This document shows, one piece after another, positions 1 to 7,936 of a stretch of 64,000 nt of DNA. Every line of letters begins with the position of its first letter. Position 1 is the stretch's first letter. A program made the position numbers and the translations under genes. This DNA comes from Variovorax boronicumulans. Its GTDB lineage: Bacteria > Pseudomonadota > Gammaproteobacteria > Burkholderiales > Burkholderiaceae_C. The DNA lies in contig NZ_VEDO01000003.1 in NCBI RefSeq assembly GCF_007677875.1, forward strand, positions 372,001 to 436,000, in the 5' to 3' direction. The notes under the pieces were generated by a model. That model had not been told where the DNA came from. It saw only the letters and a program-made list of their open reading frames with translations, and searched no databases.

Positions 1-616
1 CGCCATCGAGTTGGTAGACCTCGCGGAAGCCCTCGGCGCGCAGCAGGGCGGAGGCCTTTTCGCAGCGGATGCCGCCGGTGCAGAACATCGCCACGGGCGG
101 CTGGCCGTCCAGCAGAGCGCCTGGCCGCGATTGCTCGGCGATCCAGGCCGGCCAGTCGGTGAAGGCAGCGGTCCGTGGGTCGATGGCGCCGGCGAAGCTG
201 CCGATGGCCACTTCGTAGCCGTTGCGCACGTCCAGCAGCACGAGGCCGGGGCGCTCGAGCAAAGCGTTCCACTGCGCAGGCGGCACGTGCGTGCCGGTCT
301 GGCCGACCGGGTCCAGGCCCGCCACGCCGAGGGTCACGATCTCGCGCTTGCAGCGCACCCTGAGGCGGTGCAACGGTACGCTGGCACAGGCTGCGCTGCG
401 AACGGCCAGCCGGGCGAGGCGCGGGTCGCCACGCAAATGGTCCAGCACCTGCTGCACGGCTGCGTCCTGGCCGGCGATGCTGCCGTTGATGCCCTCGGGG
501 GCCAGCAGGATGTTGCCGCGCACGTCCAGCGCCGCGCACAGAGCGCGCAGCGGTTCCACGCGTGCGGCGCAGTCGGGCAGCGCCGCAAAGCAGTAGAACG
601 AAGCGGTGCTTGGCAT
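1..616 (-). CDS. trhO: tRNA U34 hydroxylase / rhodanese-domain protein TrhO (3' end outside window)
   Basis: About 205 N-terminal residues are present; the rest lies beyond the left edge. Translation from the ATG at 616 gives an N-terminal ferredoxin-like region (GNILLAPEGING) and then a rhodanese domain with the active-site stretch CTGGIRCEKA, the signature of the TrhO/YceA family. Family members carry out oxygen-dependent hydroxylation of uridine 34 in tRNA. The start lies 12 bases after the mnhG stop, so trhO may be the last gene of the antiporter transcript, although the functions are unrelated. Identification by motif is firm; co-transcription is inference. Confidence 0.9.
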   Translation of the reverse strand, partial: MPSTASFYCFAALPDCAARVEPLRALCAALDVRGNILLAPEGINGSIAGQDAAVQQVLDHLRGDPRLARLAVRSAACASVPLHRLRVRCKREIVTLGVAGLDPVGQTGTHVPPAQWNALLERPGLVLLDVRNGYEVAIGSFAGAIDPRTAAFTDWPAWIAEQSRPGALLDGQPPVAMFCTGGIRCEKASALLRAEGFREVYQLDG

Positions 617-628
617 GCGGCGGGACGA

Positions 629-994
629 TCAGTCGGCCCGCTCGGCTTCGAGCGGCTGCGAATGGCTGGCGTGCGGCAGGTCCACGCCTTTCTGGCGGTC
701 GCGGAATAGCGCCGCGCGCATCAGGAAGATCGTGGTGACGGGCGCCGTCAGCGCCACGAACAGCGCGATCAGCACGGCGTGCAGGAACAGGTTGGTTCCC
801 TGCACCGAGAAATAGACGACGGTTGCCAGCATCACACACCAGGCGCCGGCGGTCGCGCCCAGCGTGGGCGCGTGGATGCGGTTGTAGAAGCTGGGCAAGC
901 GCACCAGGCCGAAGGAGCCGATGGCGGCGAAGGCCGCCCCGGCCACCGCGAACAGCGCGGTCAGGATTTCGGCCCAGATGGGCAGGGGGTTCAT
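629..994 (-). CDS. mnhG: Monovalent cation/H+ antiporter subunit G
   Basis: The 121-residue protein has three predicted membrane helices and the family stretch GSFGLVRLPSFYNRIHAPTLGAT typical of MnhG/MrpG/PhaG. It is a small inner-membrane subunit of the multi-subunit Na+(K+)/H+ antiporter used for pH and salt homeostasis. It is the last antiporter subunit gene. An 85-base gap separates it from mnhF, unlike the overlapping upstream genes; that gap holds a palindromic repeat (1028-1048). The C-terminal tail of about 25 residues is hydrophilic. Confidence 0.93.
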   Translation of the reverse strand: MNPLPIWAEILTALFAVAGAAFAAIGSFGLVRLPSFYNRIHAPTLGATAGAWCVMLATVVYFSVQGTNLFLHAVLIALFVALTAPVTTIFLMRAALFRDRQKGVDLPHASHSQPLEAERAD

Positions 995-1027
995 GACAAG
1001 GCCCCCGCGCTCGGCACTGCGTGTCCT

Positions 1028-1048
1028 CGCTGCCCCCCGAGGGGGCGC
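1028..1048. repeat. Dispersed 21-bp intergenic element, copy 1
   Basis: A G/C-rich near-palindrome (core TGCCCCCCGAGGGGGCG) sits between mnhF and mnhG. An identical 21-base match occurs in opposite orientation at 41109-41129. On the 3' side it continues as a further G/C-rich stretch toward the mnhF stop. It could form a hairpin in the mnhFG transcript. Confidence 0.6.
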
Positions 1049-1079
1049 TTCGCTTGCTTGGGGCGGCCCGGCGCGGCGC

Positions 1080-1358
1080 TCATTCGATGACCTCCCCGCG
1101 CAACAGGAACTTGGCCAGCACCGTGGAGCCGACGAAGCCGAACAGCGCGATCAACATGGCTGCCTCGAAGTAGACGTTGCTGGTGTAGGTGATGCCCAGC
1201 ACCAGCATGGTCAGCATGCCGTTGATGTACAGGCAGTCCAGCGCCATCACGCGGTCCTGTGCGGCCGGGCCGACCAGCAGCCGGAACAGCGCGCACAGCA
1301 TGGCCACGGCCAGCAGGAACAGGGCGGTCTTGAGGCCCCAGAACAGGATGGGGGTCAT
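1080..1358 (-). CDS. mnhF: Monovalent cation/H+ antiporter subunit F
   Basis: The 92-residue membrane protein has three helices and the MnhF stretch GPAAQDRVMALDCLYINGMLTM. The ATG at 1358 is preferred over longer in-frame options because it forms a 4-base ATGA overlap with the mnhE stop and gives the usual family length of about 90 residues. It is an inner-membrane subunit of the Mrp/Pha-type cation/proton antiporter, translated by coupling to mnhE. Confidence 0.93.
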   Translation of the reverse strand: MTPILFWGLKTALFLLAVAMLCALFRLLVGPAAQDRVMALDCLYINGMLTMLVLGITYTSNVYFEAAMLIALFGFVGSTVLAKFLLRGEVIE

Positions 1359-1861
1359 GGTGAGGTCCCTTCCGGTTGAAAGATTTCCAGCAGCGGACGC
1401 TCGTAGCGCAGCTTGAGGCGGGCGATGAAGTCGTCTTCGTCCACAAGGTCGAACACGTGGATCAGGAGCTTGCTGCGGTCCAGCGAGAGCTCGCCCCAGG
1501 CCGTGCCCGGCGTCAGGCACATGATCATGGCCAGCACGGCCAGGCCGTTGGGGTCGCGCAGCTCCAGCGGAACGACGACGAAATAGCTGCTCAGCCGCAC
1601 GTTGCGCCGCGTGAGCACGAGCCAGGCCACGTTCTTGGCCGAGACCAGCATGTCAGCGATGGCTGCGAACGCCAGCTGCAGCGCGACGCGCGGCTTGCGC
1701 ATGCGCACGGTGGCCGGGCGCAGGCTTTGCGTGATCAAGGGCACGACCAGCCCGAGCAGGGCGGCCGAAAGCAGCGTGGTCGCATCGACCGTCTGGTGCA
1801 GCAGCAGCCAGACCACGAACAGCGTGGCCGACAGCGGGGGCGACGGCAGCAGGCGCTTCAT
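1355..1861 (-). CDS. mnhE: Monovalent cation/H+ antiporter subunit E
   Basis: The 168-residue protein has two or three N-terminal membrane helices and a cytoplasmic C-terminus with the MnhE-family segment CLTPGTAWGELSLDRSKLLIHVFDL. Start 1861 overlaps the mnhD stop by ATGA and the stop overlaps the mnhF start by ATGA, which fixes both ends. It is a structural subunit of the antiporter complex. Confidence 0.93.
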   Translation of the reverse strand: MKRLLPSPPLSATLFVVWLLLHQTVDATTLLSAALLGLVVPLITQSLRPATVRMRKPRVALQLAFAAIADMLVSAKNVAWLVLTRRNVRLSSYFVVVPLELRDPNGLAVLAMIMCLTPGTAWGELSLDRSKLLIHVFDLVDEDDFIARLKLRYERPLLEIFQPEGTSP

Positions 1862-3570
1862 GGCGTCTTCTCCTTGAACGGCGGCGCCGGCACGGGGCTG
1901 GCGGCCATCACGGCCTGGCGGTAATGCTGGCCCGCATGCAGCACCTCTGCCGTTGCCTGGGCATGCTGCATGACCGGGCCGGCGCCGATGGTCAGGCCGA
2001 TGGCGGCCAGCAACAGCCCGGCCACGGGCAGCACTTCCAGCGCGGGCAGGGCGGGCAGCTTGGCGTGCGGCTGGTTCCAGAAGTAGCGGATGCCGGCGCG
2101 GCACAGCGCCACCAGCGTCAGAAAGCCGGCCCCGATCAACAGCACCATGAAGGCAATGCCGGCGTTGCCGAGCTGGGGCGCCTGCAGCAAGCCGGCCAGC
2201 ATGGCGAACTTGCCGACGAAGCCTGACAGCGGCGGCAGTCCGGCGAGCAACAGCGTGCAGAGGATGAAGGCCAGGCCGAGGAAGGCCACGCCGGCCGGGA
2301 TGGCACGGCCGTACAAGGCCTGGGCGTCGTCGTCCAGGTTGACGTCGGACAGGAGGCGCAGGTCTTCGCCGAGAAAAGGCGCGTCATCGGTCGCGTGCGG
2401 CGCCACGCTCGAGCCGTTGCGCCAGCGCTCGACGATGTCCACGAGCAGGAACAACGCACTGACGGCCAGCGTGGAACTCATGAGGTAGTACAGCGCGCCG
2501 GCCCAGACGGACGCCCGGCCCAGGCCGACGGCGGCCAGCAGCGTGCCGGCCGAGACCAGCACGCTGTAGCTGGCCAACAGCGCCAGCCGCTGCGTGCCCA
2601 GCACCCCGAGCGCACCGACGAACAGCGTCACCAGGCCCAGCGCCAGGATCACGGTCTGCCCGAACTGCGCGGAGGCGCCGGCGTCTGCGCCGAACAGCAC
2701 GCTCCACAGCCGCAGCACGGTGTAGACGCCCAACTTGGTCAGCAGCGCGAACACGGCGCCGACCGGCGCGACCACGCTGCCGTAGGCCGGCACCAACCAA
2801 AAGTTCAGTGGCCAGGCACCGGCCTTCGCGAAGAAGGCTGTGGCCAGGATGGCGGCGGCGGCGTGCACGAGGCCGCGGTCGGCGGCGTCGAGCTGCGCGA
2901 TGCGCTGGCCCAGGTCGGCCATGTTCAGCGTGCCGGTCAGGCCATAGAGCATGGCCGCGCCGATCAGGAACGTGGAGGAGGCCGCCAGGTTGATGGCGAT
3001 GTAGTGCAGCCCGGCCTGCACACGCTGACGACCCGAGCCGTGCAGCAGAAGGCCGTACGACGCGGCCAGCATGACCTCGAAGAACACAAACAGGTTGAAC
3101 AGGTCGCCCGTCAGGAAGGCACCGTTCAGGCCCATCAGCTGCAACTGCAGCATGGGGTGGAAGTGCACGCCGGCGCGGTCCCAGCGCGAGGTGGAGTAGA
3201 TGGACGCGGCGAATGCGATCACGCCGGTCAGCGCGACCAGCATGGTCGAGAGCCGGTCGGCCACGAGCACGATGCCGAACGGCGCCATCCAGTTGCCGGC
3301 CAGGTAGACGCCGATCGATCCCGGCCCGTCGCCCGTGGCAGCGGCATTGACCCAGCGCAGCAGCGCCAGCGAGACCAGCATGCCCAGCAGGCCGGAGACC
3401 ACGGTGAGCGTGGCCTTGGTGCGGCGTTGCCGCTCGTCCAGCAGCAGCATCAGCGCGGCCGTCAACATGGGCAGCAGGATGGGCACCGCGATCAGGTGCG
3501 GCATGCTGAATTCCAGCAGACGGTCGAGCAGGTGCATCGCGTCGTCGAAGAGCAGGTGCAGGCTGTTCAT
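1858..3570 (-). CDS. mnhD: Monovalent cation/H+ antiporter subunit D
   Basis: A 570-residue polytopic protein of the NuoN/NuoM/MrpD proton-translocation family with about 14 predicted helices. It is related to complex I antiporter subunits and probably forms one of the proton/cation channels of the complex. The start at 3570 overlaps the mnhC stop (ATGA). The first 22 residues precede the usual hydrophobic start MPHLIAVPILLPMLTAAL, so an internal start is possible but lacks the coupling signal. A hydrophilic loop around residues 385-410 (RNGSSVAPHATDDAPFLGED) is a small lineage-type insertion. Confidence 0.93.
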   Translation of the reverse strand: MNSLHLLFDDAMHLLDRLLEFSMPHLIAVPILLPMLTAALMLLLDERQRRTKATLTVVSGLLGMLVSLALLRWVNAAATGDGPGSIGVYLAGNWMAPFGIVLVADRLSTMLVALTGVIAFAASIYSTSRWDRAGVHFHPMLQLQLMGLNGAFLTGDLFNLFVFFEVMLAASYGLLLHGSGRQRVQAGLHYIAINLAASSTFLIGAAMLYGLTGTLNMADLGQRIAQLDAADRGLVHAAAAILATAFFAKAGAWPLNFWLVPAYGSVVAPVGAVFALLTKLGVYTVLRLWSVLFGADAGASAQFGQTVILALGLVTLFVGALGVLGTQRLALLASYSVLVSAGTLLAAVGLGRASVWAGALYYLMSSTLAVSALFLLVDIVERWRNGSSVAPHATDDAPFLGEDLRLLSDVNLDDDAQALYGRAIPAGVAFLGLAFILCTLLLAGLPPLSGFVGKFAMLAGLLQAPQLGNAGIAFMVLLIGAGFLTLVALCRAGIRYFWNQPHAKLPALPALEVLPVAGLLLAAIGLTIGAGPVMQHAQATAEVLHAGQHYRQAVMAASPVPAPPFKEKTP

Positions 3571-3923
3571 TCCTGCCCCCCTTCGCTCTTCTCGGTGCCG
3601 TCCACGTGGTCGGTGCCTGTCAATCCGCGCGAGGCCAGCATCACGACGAGAAACAGCGCTGTCATGGCGAAGCCGATCACGATGGCCGTCAGCACCAGTG
3701 CCTGGGGCATGGGGTCGGCCGTGTTGGCCAGCGTGGCGATCACGCCGGGCACCAGCACGGGCTCGCTGTCGACCTTGAGCCGGCCCATGCTGAAGATGAA
3801 CAGGTTCACGGCGTAGGAGATCAGCGTCAGGCCCATGATGACCTGGAAGGTACGCGGGCGCAGCAGCAGGTAGACACCCGAGCTCGTGAGCACGCCGATG
3901 GCGATGGCGAGGACGGCTTCCAT
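3567..3923 (-). CDS. mnhC: Monovalent cation/H+ antiporter subunit C
   Basis: The 118-residue protein has three membrane helices and belongs to the NuoK-like MrpC/MnhC family (GVYLLLRPRTFQVIMGLTLI). It starts one base after the mnhAB stop codon and overlaps mnhD. Expression is therefore tightly coupled within the operon. It is an inner-membrane antiporter subunit homologous to the NuoK subunit of complex I. Confidence 0.93.
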   Translation of the reverse strand: MEAVLAIAIGVLTSSGVYLLLRPRTFQVIMGLTLISYAVNLFIFSMGRLKVDSEPVLVPGVIATLANTADPMPQALVLTAIVIGFAMTALFLVVMLASRGLTGTDHVDGTEKSEGGQE

Positions 3924-3924
3924 C

Positions 3925-6882
3925 TCAGTGGTCTTCCGTGTGGCCGGACAGGGCAGCGCGCGCTTCGGCCAGGCGCTGGTCCTGCTCCTCGGACCAGCGG
4001 TGGCTGCGCACGCTCTGGTGCGCCAGGCTCGTCAGGATCAGCATGGTGGAGCCCAGCACGAGCGCGAACACGCCGGTGTCGAAGAACAGCGCGCTGGGGA
4101 TGTGCAGTTCACCCAGCACCGGCAAGGTGACATGGGCCGTATGCGTGGTCAGGAAGGGGTAGTGCAGCACGACGGCGCCGGCGCCCGTGGCCAGCGCCAG
4201 CAAGAGGCCGACCGCGATCCAGCGGCGCGGGTAGATGCGCAAATGCTCCTCCACCCACTCCGTGCCCGAGACGATGTACTGCAACAGCAGCGCGACCGAC
4301 ATCACGAGGCCGGCGACGAAGCCGCCGCCCGGCGCGTTGTGGCCGCGCAGGAAGAAGTAGACCGAGACCAGCACCGCCAGCGGCAGCAGCAGGCGCACCA
4401 GCACGGCCGGCACCATGAGATAGCCGACGGCGGTGTCCTTGGCCAGTCGCGGGTTGAACACGTCGCTGCTGCCGTCGTCGGACTGGGCCAGCTGCTGCGG
4501 CGGCAGGGCCATGGACTCGGGCGCGGGGCGGAAGCGCCGCAGCAGCGCATAGACCGTCAGCGCGACGATGCCCAGCACCGTGATCTCGCCGAAGGTGTCG
4601 AAGCCGCGGAAGTCCACCAGCATGACGTTGACCACGTTGGTGCCGCCGCCCTCGGTCAGCGCGCGGTCCAGGAAGAAGGGCGAGATGCTGCCCAGGGAAT
4701 CGCGCGTCATGACCAGCCAGGCCAGCGCCGCCATGCCGCAGCCCGCGGCGATGGAAACGAGCAGGTCGCGGCCGCGCCGGCCCCAGGGCAGGATGCGCTC
4801 GCGCGCGGACTGCACGACGAACTTGCTGCGCATGGGCAACCAGCGCAGGCCCAGCAGGATCAGCACCGTGGTGACGGCCTCGACCACCAGCTGCGTCAGC
4901 GCGAGGTCGGGTGCGGAGAACCAGATGAAGGTCAGGCAGCAGGTCAGGCCGGCGCCGGAGGCCAGCATGAGCGAGGCCAGCCGGTGGAATTTGGCCTGCC
5001 AGGCCGCGCCGATGGCGCAGACGCCGCCGATCACCCAGGTCATCGCGAACATGGGCGAGAAGGGCAGCGGCGAGCGGTCGCCGGCCGAGGCCGGTGCGAA
5101 CCACAGTGAGGCGCCGGCGCCGGCCAGGGCCACGCAGACCATCAGGAGCAGCTGGGTCTGCAGGCGCTGCGTGGCCAGCAGGCGCCGACTGCTGCGGCCG
5201 GCCTCGGAGGCGCGCGCCAGCAGGTGCTCGAACACGCGCTGGCCGTCCAGGTGGTGCAGCAGCGGCGTGCGTTTCAAGCGGCCCACCTCGCGCTGGCGGC
5301 GTTGCACGAGGTACAGCACGGCGCCGCCTGCCAGCGCCACCAAGCTCATGGCCAGCGGCAGGTTGAAGCCGTGCCAGACCGCCAGACTGTACTCAGGCAG
5401 CTGGCCGCCGACCACGGGCGCGGCGGCTGCGGCCAGCAGCGGGCCGACCGACCACTCGGGCGCCACGCCCACGACCAGGCAGGCCAGCACCAGCAGCTCG
5501 ACCGGCACGCGCATCCAGTGCGGCGGCTCGTGCGGCGGCTTGGGCACGACGCCGATGCACGAGGGGCCGAAGAACACATCGAACACGAAGCGCGCCGAAT
5601 AGGCCACGCTGAACAGCCCGGCCACCGTGGCCAGCACCGGCAGCGCGCGGTCGACCCAGGGCGTGGACTGCAGGAACACGGTCTCGGCAAAGAACATTTC
5701 CTTGGACAGGAAACCATTGAGCAGCGGCACGCCGGCCATCGAGGCGCTAGCGATGATGGCCAGCAGCCCCGTGATGGGCATGAGCCTGGCCAGACCCGAA
5801 AGCTTGCGGATGTCGCGCGTACCGGTCTCGTGGTCGATGATCCCGGCGGCCATGAACAGCGAGGCCTTGAAAGTCGCGTGGTTCATGATGTGGAAGACCG
5901 CGGCCACGGCGGCCATGGGGCTGTTCATGCCCAGCAGCAGCGTGATCAGGCCCAGGTGCGAGATCGTCGAGTAGGCCAGCAGCCCCTTGAGATCGTTCTG
6001 GAACATGGCCACGAAGGCGCCCAGCAGCAGCGTGATGGCGCCGGCGCCGCCGACCAGCCAGAACCATTGCTCGGTGCCGGCCAGTGCCGGCCACAGCCGC
6101 GCGAGCAGGAACACGCCGAGCTTGACCATGGTGGCCGAATGCAGGTAAGCGGAGATCGGCGTGGGCGCGGCCATGGCGCGCGGCAGCCAGAAATGGAACG
6201 GGAACTGCGCGCTCTTGGTGAAGGCGCCCAGCAGGATCAGCACCAGCGCGGCGGGGTAGCGCGGATCGGCCTTGACGGCGGCACCGGCGGCCAGCACCGC
6301 GTCCAGTTCGTAGCTGCCCGCGATCCGGCCCAGCAGCAGCACGCCCGCAAACAGGCACAGGCCGCCGGCCCCCGTGACCGTGAGCGCCATGCGCGCGCCG
6401 CGGCGTGCGTCCTTGCGGTGGTGCCAGTAGCCGATCAACAGGAACGAGAACAGGCTCGTGAGCTCCCAGAACAGCACCATCTGCACGAGGTTGCCCGACA
6501 GCACCACGCCCATCATGGAGCCCATGAAGGCCAGGAAGAACGAGAAGAAGCGCGGCACCGGGTCGGAGGCCGACAGGTAGTAGCGCGCGTACAGCACGAC
6601 CAGCGTGCCGATGCCTGTGACCAGCATGCCGAACAGCCAGGCGAAGCCGTCGAGCCGCAGCTGCAGGTTCACGCCCAGCGTGGGCAGCCAGAGGTATTCC
6701 TCGCGCAGCACGTTGCCACCGGTCAGCTGCGGAAACTGCATGCCCAGGTGGATCGCGCAGCCCAACGCGATCAGACCCGCCAGCGTCGCCTCGCGGTTCC
6801 GTGCGGTCGACGGCATGAACATCGCCAGCACACTGCCGAGGAAGGGAACGAGGACGAGCAGGGCCAGGGACATCGCGATCAA
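3925..6882 (-). CDS. mnhA: Fused antiporter subunits A and B (MnhA-MnhB)
   Basis: The 985-residue protein combines the NuoL-like MnhA subunit (residues about 1-800, including the DUF4040-type segment around FIWFSAPDLALTQLVVEAVTT) with a C-terminal MnhB domain from about residue 827 (FFLRGHNAPGGGFVAGLVMS). The A-B fusion is the PhaAB arrangement seen in many proteobacteria. It is the largest subunit and first gene of mnhAB-C-D-E-F-G. The ATG at 6882 is preceded on the minus strand by TAAAAT eight bases upstream and has no clear Shine-Dalgarno sequence, so transcription may start at or near the start codon. Confidence 0.94.
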   Translation of the reverse strand: MIAMSLALLVLVPFLGSVLAMFMPSTARNREATLAGLIALGCAIHLGMQFPQLTGGNVLREEYLWLPTLGVNLQLRLDGFAWLFGMLVTGIGTLVVLYARYYLSASDPVPRFFSFFLAFMGSMMGVVLSGNLVQMVLFWELTSLFSFLLIGYWHHRKDARRGARMALTVTGAGGLCLFAGVLLLGRIAGSYELDAVLAAGAAVKADPRYPAALVLILLGAFTKSAQFPFHFWLPRAMAAPTPISAYLHSATMVKLGVFLLARLWPALAGTEQWFWLVGGAGAITLLLGAFVAMFQNDLKGLLAYSTISHLGLITLLLGMNSPMAAVAAVFHIMNHATFKASLFMAAGIIDHETGTRDIRKLSGLARLMPITGLLAIIASASMAGVPLLNGFLSKEMFFAETVFLQSTPWVDRALPVLATVAGLFSVAYSARFVFDVFFGPSCIGVVPKPPHEPPHWMRVPVELLVLACLVVGVAPEWSVGPLLAAAAAPVVGGQLPEYSLAVWHGFNLPLAMSLVALAGGAVLYLVQRRQREVGRLKRTPLLHHLDGQRVFEHLLARASEAGRSSRRLLATQRLQTQLLLMVCVALAGAGASLWFAPASAGDRSPLPFSPMFAMTWVIGGVCAIGAAWQAKFHRLASLMLASGAGLTCCLTFIWFSAPDLALTQLVVEAVTTVLILLGLRWLPMRSKFVVQSARERILPWGRRGRDLLVSIAAGCGMAALAWLVMTRDSLGSISPFFLDRALTEGGGTNVVNVMLVDFRGFDTFGEITVLGIVALTVYALLRRFRPAPESMALPPQQLAQSDDGSSDVFNPRLAKDTAVGYLMVPAVLVRLLLPLAVLVSVYFFLRGHNAPGGGFVAGLVMSVALLLQYIVSGTEWVEEHLRIYPRRWIAVGLLLALATGAGAVVLHYPFLTTHTAHVTLPVLGELHIPSALFFDTGVFALVLGSTMLILTSLAHQSVRSHRWSEEQDQRLAEARAALSGHTEDH

Positions 6883-6890
6883 TTTTATCG

Positions 6891-6896
6891 ATGGAC
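6891..6896 (-). promoter_or_regulatory. -10-like hexamer before mnhA
   Basis: TAAAAT on the minus strand ends 8 bases before the mnhA ATG. No convincing -35 hexamer is seen at 16-18 bases. The position matches the start-proximal -10 pattern seen before several other genes in the window. Confidence 0.35.
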
Positions 6897-6968
6897 CACG
6901 CCCATCCCTTTGGCCTTTCCCTGACGGCGCAAGCCTTTTCGGCCCCTGCGCCCGCGGTCAGCCGTCGG

Positions 6969-7307
6969 TCAGCCCGGCTCGGGCGTGATGGCGGTTTCCG
7001 CGCTGACCCATTGTGCGTAGGGCGGATGGACGTCCGCCAGCGGCATGGCGTAGACGGCGGGCACCGCGTATGGGTGCAGTTCGACGATGGCCTCGCGCAG
7101 CGCGGGCGCGGCCGCGGCGCTGGTCTTGCAGACCAGGCGCACCTCGGGCGCGTGTTGCACGGCCCCGTCCCAGCGGTAGAAGCTCTCGATGGCCGACAGC
7201 TGCACGCAGGCGGCGAGCCGGCGCTCGACCAAGCTGCGCGCGAGCGTGCGCGCCGCCTCCATGTCGCCGACCGTGGTCAGGACGGCCACGGTGTCCAGCC
7301 GGTTCAT
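6969..7307 (-). CDS. cutA: CutA1 divalent-cation tolerance protein
   Basis: The 112-residue protein matches CutA1 throughout: an N-terminal AARTLARSLVERRLAACVQ stretch, the central SFYRWDGAVQ, and the C-terminal HPYAVPAVYAMPL. CutA1 forms very stable trimers; it has been linked to copper tolerance, but its biochemical role is unsettled. Its start overlaps the stop of the upstream VOC gene by ATGA, so the two are translated together. Confidence 0.95.
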   Translation of the reverse strand: MNRLDTVAVLTTVGDMEAARTLARSLVERRLAACVQLSAIESFYRWDGAVQHAPEVRLVCKTSAAAAPALREAIVELHPYAVPAVYAMPLADVHPPYAQWVSAETAITPEPG

Positions 7308-7744
7308 ACCGGTGTGCCCCAGGGGTCGTAGTTGCCGAAGTTCCAGATGTGGCCTTCGGGGTCGGCGCAGGTGAACCCACGCGCGCCGTAATCCTCGTCC
7401 TGGATCTCCAGCAGGATCGTCGCGCCTGCGGCCTTGGCGCGCGCGTAGACTGCGTCGGGGTCGGACACCACGATGAAGGCGCTTTGCGTCTCGGCGCCGC
7501 CGATCTCGTCGGGCTGGCGGATCAGGCGGCCCCAGGGCGTGGGCTCGTCGCGCACCGAGCCCATCATGACCATGCCGCTGCCGAATACGAGCTGCGCATG
7601 GGCGACCTGGCCCTTGTCGTCCAGGTGGACCGCATGGCGCTCGAAGCCGAAGGTGCTGCAGAGCCAGTCGATCGCGGCCAGCGCGTCGCGGTAGCGCAGG
7701 CAGGGGATCACGCTGGAGCGGCCGGGGAGGGAAGGGCCGGTCAT
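7304..7744 (-). CDS. VOC-family (glyoxalase/bleomycin-resistance-like) protein
   Basis: The 146-residue protein has the beta-alpha-beta-beta-beta folds of the vicinal oxygen chelate superfamily. Seen are SSVIPCLRYRDALAAIDWLCSTFGFE near the N-terminus and DEDYGARGFTCADPEGHIWNFGNY near the end, the latter typical of PhnB/glyoxalase-like proteins. The substrate is unknown. The ATG at 7744 has no Shine-Dalgarno sequence of its own and follows a 24-codon ORF (7746-7820) by one base, so coupled translation is likely. It overlaps cutA by ATGA. Confidence 0.85.
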   Translation of the reverse strand: MTGPSLPGRSSVIPCLRYRDALAAIDWLCSTFGFERHAVHLDDKGQVAHAQLVFGSGMVMMGSVRDEPTPWGRLIRQPDEIGGAETQSAFIVVSDPDAVYARAKAAGATILLEIQDEDYGARGFTCADPEGHIWNFGNYDPWGTPV

Positions 7745-7745
7745 G

Positions 7746-7820
7746 TCAGGACTTGTCCGCGCAGTGGAAGGCCCGTTCGGGCGGACGGTGGATGGGGAGA
7801 TGGGTGCTGACACGTGCCAT
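7746..7820 (-). CDS. Possible 24-residue leader ORF upstream of the VOC gene
   Basis: ATG at 7820 is preceded by AGGAG at good spacing. The ORF encodes MARVSTHLPIHRPPERAFHC plus ADKS and ends in TGA one base before the VOC start (TGACATG). The downstream gene lacks its own ribosome binding site. I recognise no family for the peptide. It may be a leader that couples translation, or simply a chance ORF; its three His and one Cys are noted only as an observation. Confidence 0.35.
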   Translation of the reverse strand: MARVSTHLPIHRPPERAFHCADKS

Positions 7821-7883
7821 GGGGCGCTCCTGAAGAGAGGGGAACGGTAGGACGAAAGAACCGCGGGAGAAAGACAAAGCCGC

Positions 7884-7928
7884 TTGCCGCTCGCCGGGCG
7901 TCTCAATATACTGGTTAAACAAACAGTA
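7884..7928 (+). promoter_or_regulatory. Sigma-70 promoter with overlapping LexA (SOS) box
   Basis: TTGCCG (7884-7889), a 17-base spacer and TATACT (7907-7912) form a good sigma-70 promoter. A 20-base box at 7909-7928 reads TACTG, ten bases, CAGTA, matching the CTG-N10-CAG LexA operator in all ten flanking positions and overlapping the -10 element. Bound LexA should block transcription. The predicted transcription start is about 17 bases before the gene's ATG. Confidence 0.8.
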
Positions 7929-7936
7929 TTCAAGCC

